Below, piece by piece: positions 10,157 to 17,026 of a stretch of DNA of 60,544 bases. Within the stretch, counting starts at the first letter, position 1. Each line of letters starts with the position of its first letter. A program made the position numbers and the translations under genes. Where the stretch lies: contig JABDFM010000012.1 of NCBI GenBank assembly GCA_013286565.1, positions 1 to 60,544 of the forward strand, given 5' to 3'. The notes below the pieces were generated by a model. The model made no database searches. It was not told the DNA's origin and saw only the letters and a list, made by a program, of their open reading frames with translations. The DNA is from Bacteroidota bacterium. Lineage in GTDB: Bacteria > Bacteroidota > Bacteroidia > Sphingobacteriales > Sphingobacteriaceae.

Positions 10157-10187
10157 TTTATAATGTTGATTTCTCATGGTATGTTTG
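10157..10187 (+). promoter_or_regulatory. Bacteroidota-type promoter for the VOC gene
   Basis: A -7 element TATGTTTG at 10180-10187 fits TAnnTTTG exactly, with TTTA 19 bases upstream in the -33 position. Transcription would begin about 15 bases before the ATG at 10209 and excludes the upstream in-frame start at 10176. Confidence 0.55.
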
Positions 10188-10208
10188 TTCTATAAAACTA
10201 AACTACCT

Positions 10209-10679
10209 ATGCAGAAAATAACCCCATTCCTTTGGTTTGATAGTCAGGCTGAAGAAGCAATGAATTTTTATATATCTATTTTTAAGGACTCAAAGGTTAT
10301 AAACGTAACGCGTTATGGAGAGGCAGGGCCAGGCCCTAATGGATCTGTGATGTCAGCTACATTCGAACTTAACGGACAAGAATTCTATGCCTTAAACGGC
10401 GGCCCGGTATTCAGTTTCACACCGGCTGTGTCGTTTTTTATTCATTGTAAAACGCAGAAAGAAGTGGATCATTTTTGGGATAAACTATCTGAAGGCGGAA
10501 GAACAGACCGTTGCGGCTGGTTGCAGGATAAATACGGTTTGTCGTGGCAGGTTGTTCCCAATATTTTAGGCGAATTATTACAGGGTAAGGATGCTGCAAA
10601 ATCAAAAAGGGTAATGGAAGCCATGCTTAAAATGGCTAAGCTGGATATTGCGATTTTAGAAGAGGCTGCGAGAGGCTAA
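10209..10679 (+). CDS. VOC-superfamily protein (PhnB / 3-demethylubiquinone methyltransferase-like fold)
   Basis: Small cytosolic protein of 156 residues with the vicinal-oxygen-chelate fold. The opening ITPFLWFDSQAEEAMNFY, the ELNGQEFYALNGGP strand and DKYGLSWQVVP are typical of the PhnB-like group often annotated as 3-demethylubiquinone-9 3-methyltransferase domain. No methyltransferase motif is present, so that name should not be taken as function. The ATG at 10209 gives the standard N-terminus; the longer frame from 10176 runs through the promoter. Its stop codon overlaps the stop of the convergent GNAT gene. Confidence 0.85.
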   Translation: MQKITPFLWFDSQAEEAMNFYISIFKDSKVINVTRYGEAGPGPNGSVMSATFELNGQEFYALNGGPVFSFTPAVSFFIHCKTQKEVDHFWDKLSEGGRTDRCGWLQDKYGLSWQVVPNILGELLQGKDAAKSKRVMEAMLKMAKLDIAILEEAARG

Positions 10680-11194
10680 GCCCCTTCACTGATCTTGTTT
10701 TGCAACAAGGGCAGATCGTCCCAAAATATCCAATGCGGGTTGAGGTATGCGCCGCCGTATTTAAGGTAAAATGCCTGGTAAGGATTTTCGGGGAATATAC
10801 CCACGCAGAGGCTTTTTGCACCATGACTGATCAGCCAGGGGATCAGGCTTTTTAAAAGATTACTGCCGATACCTTTGCGTTGGTCTTCTTTTAATAGGTA
10901 GAAGTTCTGTATCTCGCTATCTTTATGACGATTGGTGAGGTGGCCCGCAATAAACCCAACTATCTGCCCATCCTTTACAACTTTAAAAACTATACGCTCC
11001 GGTTTAGAACTGGCGGGGCTTTCGCCATTAAAGTAGGTTTGCCATCGGTACAGGCGGGTAGCATAGTCTATTGCAACCTCGTCCATGTGCTCGGGGAACG
11101 ATTGCAGTTTGCTTGCAATTTCAACACGGGTCAATTCCTCAATGTCTGCTACGGAAGCTATTTCGATGCTGATCATTTCCTTTTTGATCAACAA
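10676..11194 (-). CDS. GNAT-family N-acetyltransferase
   Basis: Acetyl-CoA-dependent acetyltransferase of unknown substrate, 172 residues. The core shows VGFIAGHLTNRH (strand beta-4), LLKEDQRKGIGSNLLKSLIPWLISHG (the acetyl-CoA pyrophosphate loop, Q/R-x-x-G-x-G/A) and YLKYGGAY near the end, where family members place the active-site Tyr. A second Met at residue 7 (11176) is an equally good start. Convergent with the VOC gene, the two stop codons overlapping by two to four bases. Confidence 0.88.
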   Translation of the reverse strand: MLIKKEMISIEIASVADIEELTRVEIASKLQSFPEHMDEVAIDYATRLYRWQTYFNGESPASSKPERIVFKVVKDGQIVGFIAGHLTNRHKDSEIQNFYLLKEDQRKGIGSNLLKSLIPWLISHGAKSLCVGIFPENPYQAFYLKYGGAYLNPHWIFWDDLPLLQNKISEGA

Positions 11195-11216
11195 TATTAG
11201 GTAATAAGTTTATGAT

Positions 11217-11585
11217 TTATCTGCCGTTTGGTGGGGTGTGGCCTTTTTTCATCATCATTTGCACGGCCTCGGCTATAAATCTTTTGCCTTCATCATTCAT
11301 GCTCAATCTTTCGCCGTTATCATATAGTTCATACGTTACGCCGCCCTGGTTATTATTTTCAGCTTCCAGTTTGCGGTCGTTATGTTCAAATTTTACATAC
11401 CCGCCGGGCGAAATACTGCTAATGGCGGTGCCGTCGTGGTTAAAATATACACGACCTGAATATTCTATTCTTACATAATTGTTATTGCTGTTTTCAACAA
11501 TGATCGTATGACGCCTTCCGAAGTGGCAGGCCGTAAATGATACTGCCAGTACCATAAGCAGGAGTAAAGTTTTTATTTGTTTCAT
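11217..11585 (-). CDS. Hypothetical small lipoprotein
   Basis: Unrecognised envelope protein of 122 residues. A lipobox is visible (VSFTAC, then HFGRR), followed by a short beta-rich domain (HTIIVENSNNNYVRIEYSG, YVKFEHNDRKLEAE, YELYDNGERLSM) and a C-terminal helix (FIAEAVQMMMKKG). The start at 11585 is chosen because the upstream Met codons precede no signal sequence. About 35 bases before the start lies a perfect 13-bp inverted repeat built on TAGTACTA, a candidate operator shared with the divergent kinase gene. Function unknown. Confidence 0.7.
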   Translation of the reverse strand: MKQIKTLLLLMVLAVSFTACHFGRRHTIIVENSNNNYVRIEYSGRVYFNHDGTAISSISPGGYVKFEHNDRKLEAENNNQGGVTYELYDNGERLSMNDEGKRFIAEAVQMMMKKGHTPPNGR

Positions 11586-11619
11586 TTGAGTGTTGTTTAA
11601 TGAAACAAACATATGTAAA

Positions 11620-11652
11620 ATAATAGTACTATCCAATACATAGTACTATTAT
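11620..11652. promoter_or_regulatory. 13-bp inverted repeat (candidate operator)
   Basis: ATAATAGTACTAT (11620-11632), spacer CCAATAC, ATAGTACTATTAT (11640-11652): a perfect dyad in the divergent gap between the lipoprotein (11585) and the HipA-like kinase gene (11722). Each arm contains the palindrome TAGTACTA, which recurs at 13467. Confidence 0.5.
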
Positions 11653-11721
11653 AATTAAAAAATATCTCAGAGTTCCTCATATCCCGAAAATTTGCCCTAA
11701 TTTCAAGCCATCACTAATTCA

Positions 11722-12513
11722 ATGAATAATACGCGCCAGCTTCGTACCGTAAATGTGATCCGCTATGTAACACCATTGCGCGAGGGCGGCTCACTGCCTG
11801 CTATTGCCGGGGCGGATGACGACTTTTTATATGTGATCAAATTTCGCGGAGCGGGACAGGGCGTTAAGGCGCTGATAGCAGAGCTGATTGGTGGCGAGAT
11901 AGCCAGGACATTGGGACTAAAAATACCCGAGATCGTATTTGCCAATTTGGATACCGCATTTGGCCGTACGGAACCCGATGAGGAAATACAGGACCTGTTA
12001 AAAGCAAGTGTAGGGCTTAATTTAGGGCTGCATTATCTTTCGGGCGCTATCACTTTTGACCAGTCGGTTACGCCTGTCGACCCAAAATTGGCCTCGCGAA
12101 TCGTTTGGCTCGATTGCCTGCTGACAAATGTTGACCGCACGCCGCGTAATACCAATATGCTCACCTGGAACAAAGAATTATGGCTAATTGACCATGGCGC
12201 GGCATTATATTTTCATCATAGTTGGGACAATTGGGAAGAACAGGCTAAAAGGCCATTTGTACAGGTAAAAGATCATGTATTATTATCAAAGGCATCTGAG
12301 TTGGATGAGGTTGATGCAGAGTTCAGGTCGATATTAAGTTCTGATTGTATCCGTTCCATTGTTTCGGTGATACCTGATGAATGGATCAGCGGCGAGTGGC
12401 ATGATTCGCCCGACCTTGTACGCGAGATATACGCGCAATTTTTAGAGACGAGGTTAAGCAATTCGCATATTTTTGTAAAAGAAGCACAAGATGCAAGAGA
12501 AGCACTTATTTGA
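11722..12513 (+). CDS. HipA-like kinase family protein
   Basis: Stand-alone kinase-fold protein of 263 residues related to the HipA Ser/Thr kinase but lacking HipA's N-terminal subdomain. Visible kinase elements are a phosphate-binding Lys strand (LYVIKFRGAGQG, residues 36-47), LDCLLTNVDRTPRNTNML, which carries the catalytic D and metal-binding N of HipA-type loops (about 135-150), and LIDHGAALYF, the DFG-like metal site (about 157-166). Substrate unknown. It overlaps the DUF3037 gene by 23 bases, so the two are almost certainly co-translated. No HTH antitoxin (HipB) is adjacent, which argues against a classical hipBA module. Confidence 0.8.
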   Translation: MNNTRQLRTVNVIRYVTPLREGGSLPAIAGADDDFLYVIKFRGAGQGVKALIAELIGGEIARTLGLKIPEIVFANLDTAFGRTEPDEEIQDLLKASVGLNLGLHYLSGAITFDQSVTPVDPKLASRIVWLDCLLTNVDRTPRNTNMLTWNKELWLIDHGAALYFHHSWDNWEEQAKRPFVQVKDHVLLSKASELDEVDAEFRSILSSDCIRSIVSVIPDEWISGEWHDSPDLVREIYAQFLETRLSNSHIFVKEAQDAREALI

Positions 12514-12874
12514 GTATGCCGTAATTCGCGTGGTGCCGCAGGTAGAGCGCGAGGAGTTCCTCAATGTAGGGGTGATACTGTATTGCGCTAAAATGAAGTT
12601 CCTGCAATGTATGTGCGCGGTTAATGACGAGCGATTGTGCTCATTCTCGAACCGGATAGATATTGTTGACCTGAAAAATCACTTACATTCATTCGGCGAA
12701 ATTTGCCACGGCAGTAAAGAAGGCGGTCCAATAGCTCAACTGGATATGCCATCGCGTTTCCGTTGGCTTACGGCTACACGGAGTACGGTGGTGCAAACCT
12801 CGAAAGTGCATCCGGGGTTAAGTGTTGATCCTGCGGAGACTTTGGAGAAGTTGTATGGGGAGTTGGTGCTGTAA
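12491..12874 (+). CDS. DUF3037 family protein
   Basis: 127-residue protein of unknown function. The opening FEYAVIRVVPQVEREEFLNVGVILYC is the signature of DUF3037, and the C-terminus has DMPSRFRWLTATRSTVVQTSKVHPG in short conserved blocks. From family knowledge, DUF3037 genes frequently follow HipA-like kinase genes, as here with a 23-base overlap. The partnership suggests that it modulates, or is a substrate of, the kinase; this is inference. No signal peptide or membrane segment. Confidence 0.82.
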   Translation: MQEKHLFEYAVIRVVPQVEREEFLNVGVILYCAKMKFLQCMCAVNDERLCSFSNRIDIVDLKNHLHSFGEICHGSKEGGPIAQLDMPSRFRWLTATRSTVVQTSKVHPGLSVDPAETLEKLYGELVL

Positions 12875-12876
12875 AA

Positions 12877-12945
12877 TTGTCTGAACCTTGATTTTTAGGA
12901 TGTAAGGATTTGCTTGATTTTGGGATTCATCCACATTCGAAATAA
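12877..12945 (+). repeat. Degenerate intergenic repeat (TCTGAACCTTGATTTTTAGG type)
   Basis: The gap holds TCTGAACCTTGATTTTTAGG followed by GATGTAAGGATTTGCTTGAT and a GATT(C/T)-rich tail. I recall this wording as a widespread single-armed intergenic repeat in sphingobacterial genomes. No second copy was seen in this window, so the call rests on memory and compositional oddity. Confidence 0.4.
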
Positions 12946-12978
12946 CGACTGAGTTTATTACTTTTAGATTAGTTTATA

Positions 12979-13452
12979 TTGATCTATAACCCCTTGGCAA
13001 AAAACAGGCAAATCATTATTTATGGTGTGGCGCTGGCTTTTTTAATATTCCTATTAAAATGGCTGGAGATGCGTTTTATTATTATCGATAACCAACTGGA
13101 ATTATATGCGGGCTTGATTGCGGTGATCTTTACTGCCCTTGGTATTTGGCTGGCCCTGAAACTTCGTAAGCCAAAAATTCATACCGTTATTGTTGAGAAG
13201 GAAGTATTTGCATCCCCCAATGGCGATTTTACCATCAACCAGGATGAACTTCGCAAGCTGAACCTCAGCAAGCGCGAGTTGGAGGTGCTGCAATTAATGG
13301 CCGAAGGCCTGAGTAACCAGGAGATCGCTGAAAAATTATTTGTATCACTCAATACCATCAAAACCCATTCGGCACAAATATTTGAGAAAATGGAAGTGAA
13401 AAGGCGGACACAAGCGGTCGAGATGGCCAAACGGTTGAGCCTGATTCCTTAA
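12979..13452 (+). CDS. Membrane-anchored LuxR-type HTH transcriptional regulator
   Basis: 157-residue regulator with two N-terminal membrane helices (about residues 11-27 and 40-62) and a C-terminal GerE/LuxR helix-turn-helix (LSKRELEVLQLMAEGLSNQEIAEKLFVSLNTIKTH, in segments from about residue 97 to 132). There is no receiver domain, so it probably senses something at the membrane. The start codon is a TTG at 12979; another TTG lies five codons in, and no ATG fits before the first helix. It lies 111 bases upstream of a DUF4199 gene; I recall this pair as common in Bacteroidota, so the regulator probably controls it. Confidence 0.8.
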   Translation: MIYNPLAKNRQIIIYGVALAFLIFLLKWLEMRFIIIDNQLELYAGLIAVIFTALGIWLALKLRKPKIHTVIVEKEVFASPNGDFTINQDELRKLNLSKRELEVLQLMAEGLSNQEIAEKLFVSLNTIKTHSAQIFEKMEVKRRTQAVEMAKRLSLIP

Positions 13453-13466
13453 ATTTACTCATACTA

Positions 13467-13474
13467 TAGTACTA
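13467..13474. promoter_or_regulatory. TAGTACTA palindrome upstream of the DUF4199 gene
   Basis: Third copy of the 8-bp palindrome found twice at 11620-11652, about 90 bases before the DUF4199 start. Possibly one operator class for this small region; the binding protein is unknown. Confidence 0.3.
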
Positions 13475-13563
13475 AAATGCTGGCTTTAGGATAAAATCAC
13501 CCTAAAGTATGACTGTAAATAAATTCCTGTTCATCAATTTTGAGCAAACAAAAACATTAAACA

Positions 13564-14097
13564 ATGAAAAAGATCATTATTATTTGCGGACTGATCGCCG
13601 GCATAATAGTTACCTCGTGGATGTGGGTCGCTATGTTCGGCATTTTTAAAGCTGAGGGAAGTTTACTGCTGGGATATACCACCATGCTGGTAGCTTTTTC
13701 CATGGTATTCGTTGGTGTAAAAAATTACCGGGATAAGCAAAATGATGGTATTATCACTTTTGGCAAAGCCTTTAAGATCGGGTTGATGATCACCTTGATC
13801 GCATCTACCATTTATGTGCTGGTGTGGATGGTTGATTATTATTACTTCGTCCCTGATTATATTGATAAATATGCAGCGGCAATGCTTGTTAAACTAAAAG
13901 CCAGCGGCGCCAGCCAGGCCGAGATACAAAAACAGGCTGCTGATATGCGGCATTACAGCCAGCTCTATAAAAATCCGTTTTATAATGCGATGTTTACTTA
14001 TGGGGAAATACTACCGGTGGGGTTGATCGTGACTATTATCTGTGCGTTGGTCTTGAAACGGAAGCAAAAGGAAGACAGCGTAATACTGGCAGCGTAA
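13564..14097 (+). CDS. DUF4199 integral membrane protein
   Basis: 177-residue inner-membrane protein of unknown function. Four hydrophobic helices are visible at about residues 3-27, 34-52, 68-92 and 148-166. A charged helical stretch (MLVKLKASGASQAEIQKQAADMRHYS) sits between the third and fourth. The segment YRDKQNDGIITFGKAFKIG matches the DUF4199 signature. Located just behind the membrane LuxR-type regulator, which is the likely controller. Convergent with a GNAT gene, eight bases apart. Confidence 0.82.
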   Translation: MKKIIIICGLIAGIIVTSWMWVAMFGIFKAEGSLLLGYTTMLVAFSMVFVGVKNYRDKQNDGIITFGKAFKIGLMITLIASTIYVLVWMVDYYYFVPDYIDKYAAAMLVKLKASGASQAEIQKQAADMRHYSQLYKNPFYNAMFTYGEILPVGLIVTIICALVLKRKQKEDSVILAA

Positions 14098-14105
14098 ACA
14101 GGGTA

Positions 14106-14531
14106 TTACTCTTTTTTCATAGGGTAATGCCTTATACCGGCTTCAACAAATTCGGGGCCGGTTTTTACAAAGCCAAACCGCTCATATAAAGTAACGGCAT
14201 CTATTTGGGCATGCAGGTATATATAATCAGCATTTGCGGGTAGGTCATTCAGAACAGTTCTTACCAGTTCCTGTCCTATACCATTGCCCCTGAATTTTTT
14301 TAGCACAGCAAAACGCTCCAGTTTATAACCTTTATCCGTTTTGCGCCAGCGGGATGCCCCGGCAGGTACACCATCAACCGTCGCTAAAAAATGATTGGAT
14401 ACATCTTCATTTTCCCACTCCAGTTCGGGCGGGCAATTTTGTTCGCCTACAAAAACCTCGCGCCTGATGGCGAACACTATTTCAAGATCGGCAGGGGCAG
14501 TTACTTTGCTTACTTGTACCTTTTGAGACAT
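14106..14531 (-). CDS. GNAT-family N-acetyltransferase (ElaA/YjcF-like)
   Basis: 141-residue acetyltransferase of unknown substrate. The opening IVFAIRREVFVGEQNCPPELEWE is the R-x-x-V-F-v-x-E-Q start of the ElaA/YjcF-like group. The acetyl-CoA loop is RFAVLKKFRGNGIGQELV (R-x-x-G-x-G), followed by YLHAQIDAVTLYERFGF with the late Tyr. No operon partner: a repeat cassette separates it from the aldolase gene upstream on the same strand. Confidence 0.88.
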   Translation of the reverse strand: MSQKVQVSKVTAPADLEIVFAIRREVFVGEQNCPPELEWENEDVSNHFLATVDGVPAGASRWRKTDKGYKLERFAVLKKFRGNGIGQELVRTVLNDLPANADYIYLHAQIDAVTLYERFGFVKTGPEFVEAGIRHYPMKKE

Positions 14532-14540
14532 ACTTTTATT

Positions 14541-14619
14541 GGTGAAAGGTAAAAGGCGAAAGGTAAAAAACGAAAGGCGAAAGACAAAAGCAAAAAGATG
14601 ACCTTTCGCCTTTAACCTT
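14541..14619. repeat. Purine-rich GGTGAAAGGTAAAAGG intergenic inverted repeat, copy 1
   Basis: Left arm is a run of AAAGG(T/C)(A/G)-type units (14541-14595); right arm CCTTTCGCCTTTAACCTT (14602-14619) pairs with GGTAAAAGGCGAAAGG in the left arm at 15 of 16 positions. The aldolase stop (TAA, 14618-14620) overlaps the arm's outer edge. Relatives at 25307 and 28674. Confidence 0.7.
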
Positions 14620-15697
14620 ATAATTTGCTGTTCACATCAATACAATTCAGATCCTCGAAAGCTGAGGTCAAGCGTTTAACAAAGGTATCCTCACCTTTAC
14701 GCAGCCATACACGCGGATCGTAGTATTTTTTGTTTGGTGAATCTTCTCCATCCGGGCTGCCGATCTGTGTTTGCAGGTAGCCTTCTTTTGACTGGTAATA
14801 ATCTTTAATACCTTCCCAGAAAGCCCATTGCATATCAGTGTCGATATTCATTTTGATAGCCCCATAAGATATTGCTTCGCGTATCTCGGCCTGGCTAGAA
14901 CCTGATCCACCATGGAATACGAAGTTGATCGGTTTTTCAGCAGCAAGGCTGTATTTGTTTTTTACATACTCCTGGGAGTTATGCAGAATAACCGGCTGTA
15001 ATTTTACATTACCTGGTTTATAAACGCCATGCACGTTACCAAATGCCGCAGCAACGGTAAAGCGCGGGCTTACTTTTGAAAGTTCTTCGTAAGAGTAAGC
15101 TACGTCTTCTGGCTGGGTATATAGGCGTGAGCTATCTACATCACTGTTATCAACACCATCTTCTTCGCCGCCGGTTACACCAAGCTCAATTTCGAGGGTC
15201 ATGCCCATTTTAGCCATACGGGCTAAATATTTGGCCGATATTTCGATATTTTCATGCAAAGGCTCTTCTGAAAGATCAAGCATGTGCGATGAAAACAGTG
15301 GTTTGCCAGTTTCGGCAAAGAATTTTTCGCCGTAATCCAGCAACCCGTCTATCCAGGGTAGTAATTTTTTAGCGCAATGATCGGTATGCATGATCACGGC
15401 CACGCCATAATGCTCAGCCAACAAATGCACGTGCCTTGCAGCAGAAACACCACCTAAAATGCAAGCCTGCAGCTTAGAATTATCCAGTGATTTACCGGCA
15501 TAAAACTGTGCACCTCCGTGTGATACCTGTATGATTACAGGTGAATTGACCGCTTTCGCTGTTTCCATAACAGCGTTTATTGAATTGGTGCCTATTACAT
15601 TTACCGCAGGTAATGCAAACTGATGCTTTTTAGCAATTTCAAACAGTTCCTGCACCTGGTCGCCGTGCAGAACACCTTTATAATTTTTTAAATCCAT
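14618..15697 (-). CDS. fbaA: Class II fructose-bisphosphate aldolase
   Basis: Glycolytic/gluconeogenic enzyme that cleaves fructose 1,6-bisphosphate to glyceraldehyde 3-phosphate and dihydroxyacetone phosphate, using Zn. The 359-residue length and motifs match class IIA enzymes: VIMHTDHCAKKLLPW (Zn-binding His and catalytic Asp, about residues 105-120), LEIELGVTGGEEDGVDN, AAAFGNVHGVYKPGNVKL (Zn His), FVFHGGSGSS and GAIKMNIDTDMQWAF (phosphate binding). Monocistronic by layout, between two intergenic gaps. Confidence 0.97.
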   Translation of the reverse strand: MDLKNYKGVLHGDQVQELFEIAKKHQFALPAVNVIGTNSINAVMETAKAVNSPVIIQVSHGGAQFYAGKSLDNSKLQACILGGVSAARHVHLLAEHYGVAVIMHTDHCAKKLLPWIDGLLDYGEKFFAETGKPLFSSHMLDLSEEPLHENIEISAKYLARMAKMGMTLEIELGVTGGEEDGVDNSDVDSSRLYTQPEDVAYSYEELSKVSPRFTVAAAFGNVHGVYKPGNVKLQPVILHNSQEYVKNKYSLAAEKPINFVFHGGSGSSQAEIREAISYGAIKMNIDTDMQWAFWEGIKDYYQSKEGYLQTQIGSPDGEDSPNKKYYDPRVWLRKGEDTFVKRLTSAFEDLNCIDVNSKL

Positions 15698-15913
15698 AGC
15701 GTTTATTTGGGCCTCGAAGTTATAAAATTTCCTGATTTAAGCCATTAAGTATCTAATAATTACTGATCAGTAAGTTTATTTAGCATTTTCCCATTAAAGC
15801 CCGGTTAGATTAAACTTATTGTAAAATATCGATATTCAAAAAGCTGTATTTTAATATTTTACTAACGGGTTAAAATATTTGAGAGTTTTGCAATCGTCAT
15901 AACCTTTAATTGC

Positions 15914-15946
15914 TTGACAAGTTGTGTAATATTTTTCGTTCCTTTG
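15914..15946 (+). promoter_or_regulatory. Possible promoter of accD
   Basis: TTG at 15914 and TTCCTTTG at 15939-15946 resemble the -33 and -7 elements, with one mismatch in TAnnTTTG and a slightly long 22-base spacer. The gap 15698-15974 otherwise shows only AT-rich sequence. Confidence 0.35.
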
Positions 15947-15974
15947 TGCTAAATTGGAAGATACAGATAACGAA

Positions 15975-16823
15975 ATGACCTGGTTTAAACGAGAATTAAA
16001 AGGGATAATTACGACCACTGAGGAGAAGAAGGAAACCCCCGATGGTATCTGGAACAAGTGCCCGAATTGTAAAAAACCACTGCACTACTCTGAACAGGTT
16101 GAAAACCAATATGTTTGCCACTATTGCGGCTATCATATCCGAATTGGATCGAAGGAATATTTTTCTATTCTTTTTGACGATAACGAGTTTGTTGAGCTTG
16201 ACCCCAATATGCGTTCAGGCGATCCGCTGCATTTTGAGGATACCAAGAAATATGTTGACAGGCTTGCCGAAACCATTACCAAAACCGGCCTTAATGATGC
16301 CCTGCGCGCAGGTGTAGGCAGAATTGACGGGCAGGACCTGGTGATAGCCTGTATGGATTTTAATTTTATTGGCGGTTCTATGGGGTCTGTTGTCGGCGAA
16401 AAAATCGCCCGCTCTATTGATTATTGTTTAGAACATAAGGTGCCGCTTTTGGTAATCTCTAAATCAGGTGGCGCTCGTATGATGGAGGCCGCATTTTCAT
16501 TGATGCAGATGGCTAAAACATCGGCTAAGCTGGCTTTACTTGCTAAAGCTAAAATACCTTACATATCCCTGCTTACCGACCCCACCACAGGTGGTGTAAC
16601 CGCATCTTATGCGATGCTGGGCGATATTAATATTGCTGAACCCGGTTCACTAATAGGTTTTGCAGGGCCAAGGGTTATTAAAGAGACGATAAAGAAAGAC
16701 TTACCAAAAGGTTTCCAAACTGCTGAATTTGTATTGGAGCATGGTTTCCTTGATTTTATAGTTGACCGAAGGGAGATGAAAGAGAAATTAGCGACTTTTT
16801 TGAAAATGATGGGCCCCCTCTAA
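15975..16823 (+). CDS. accD: Acetyl-CoA carboxylase carboxyltransferase subunit beta
   Basis: Beta half of the carboxyltransferase that makes malonyl-CoA for fatty acid synthesis. The 282-residue protein has the N-terminal zinc ribbon (Cys29, Cys32, Cys48, Cys51) and crotonase-fold segments such as [38 protein letters not shown] and [11 protein letters not shown] (oxyanion/CoA site). The ATG at 15975 ([10 protein letters not shown]) is the normal accD N-terminus; a TTG seven codons upstream only extends the frame. The last residues and stop (GPL, TAA) fall inside an intergenic repeat element. Confidence 0.97.
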   Translation: MTWFKRELKGIITTTEEKKETPDGIWNKCPNCKKPLHYSEQVENQYVCHYCGYHIRIGSKEYFSILFDDNEFVELDPNMRSGDPLHFEDTKKYVDRLAETITKTGLNDALRAGVGRIDGQDLVIACMDFNFIGGSMGSVVGEKIARSIDYCLEHKVPLLVISKSGGARMMEAAFSLMQMAKTSAKLALLAKAKIPYISLLTDPTTGGVTASYAMLGDINIAEPGSLIGFAGPRVIKETIKKDLPKGFQTAEFVLEHGFLDFIVDRREMKEKLATFLKMMGPL

Positions 16824-16907
16824 ACGGCGAAGCCCCTCATGAACACCTATGAAAATCAAATAACTTGTGAATAATCTCCTCCGCTGGTTAGCGGAGAGAC
16901 TTTAAAA
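16813..16907. repeat. GC-rich palindromic intergenic repeat, copy 2 (inverted, decayed)
   Basis: GCCCCCTCTAAA at the left edge and GGAGAGACTTTAAAAA at the right edge match the reverse complement of the repeat at 8775-8847, with an inner CTCCGCT / AGCGGAG stem. About 45 unrelated bases sit in the middle. The left edge supplies the accD stop codon. Confidence 0.6.
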
Positions 16908-16909
16908 AT

Positions 16910-16947
16910 AAGAAACGGGCTGTCTTTCAAAAGGCAGCCCGTTTCTT
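16910..16947. terminator. Bidirectional terminator between accD and the tricorn-like gene
   Basis: AAGAAACGGGCTG / CAGCCCGTTTCTT, a perfect 13-bp stem whose loop (TCTTTCAAAAGG) can extend the pairing further. T-rich on the plus strand and A-rich on the left, so it can serve both convergent genes. Confidence 0.85.
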
Positions 16948-17026
16948 TTGTATGTATCCTTGCTTTACTATATTGATTTCAGCATCAATTCTTTGGTTTA
17001 TTTAGGACTATATATTAATACTTTCT

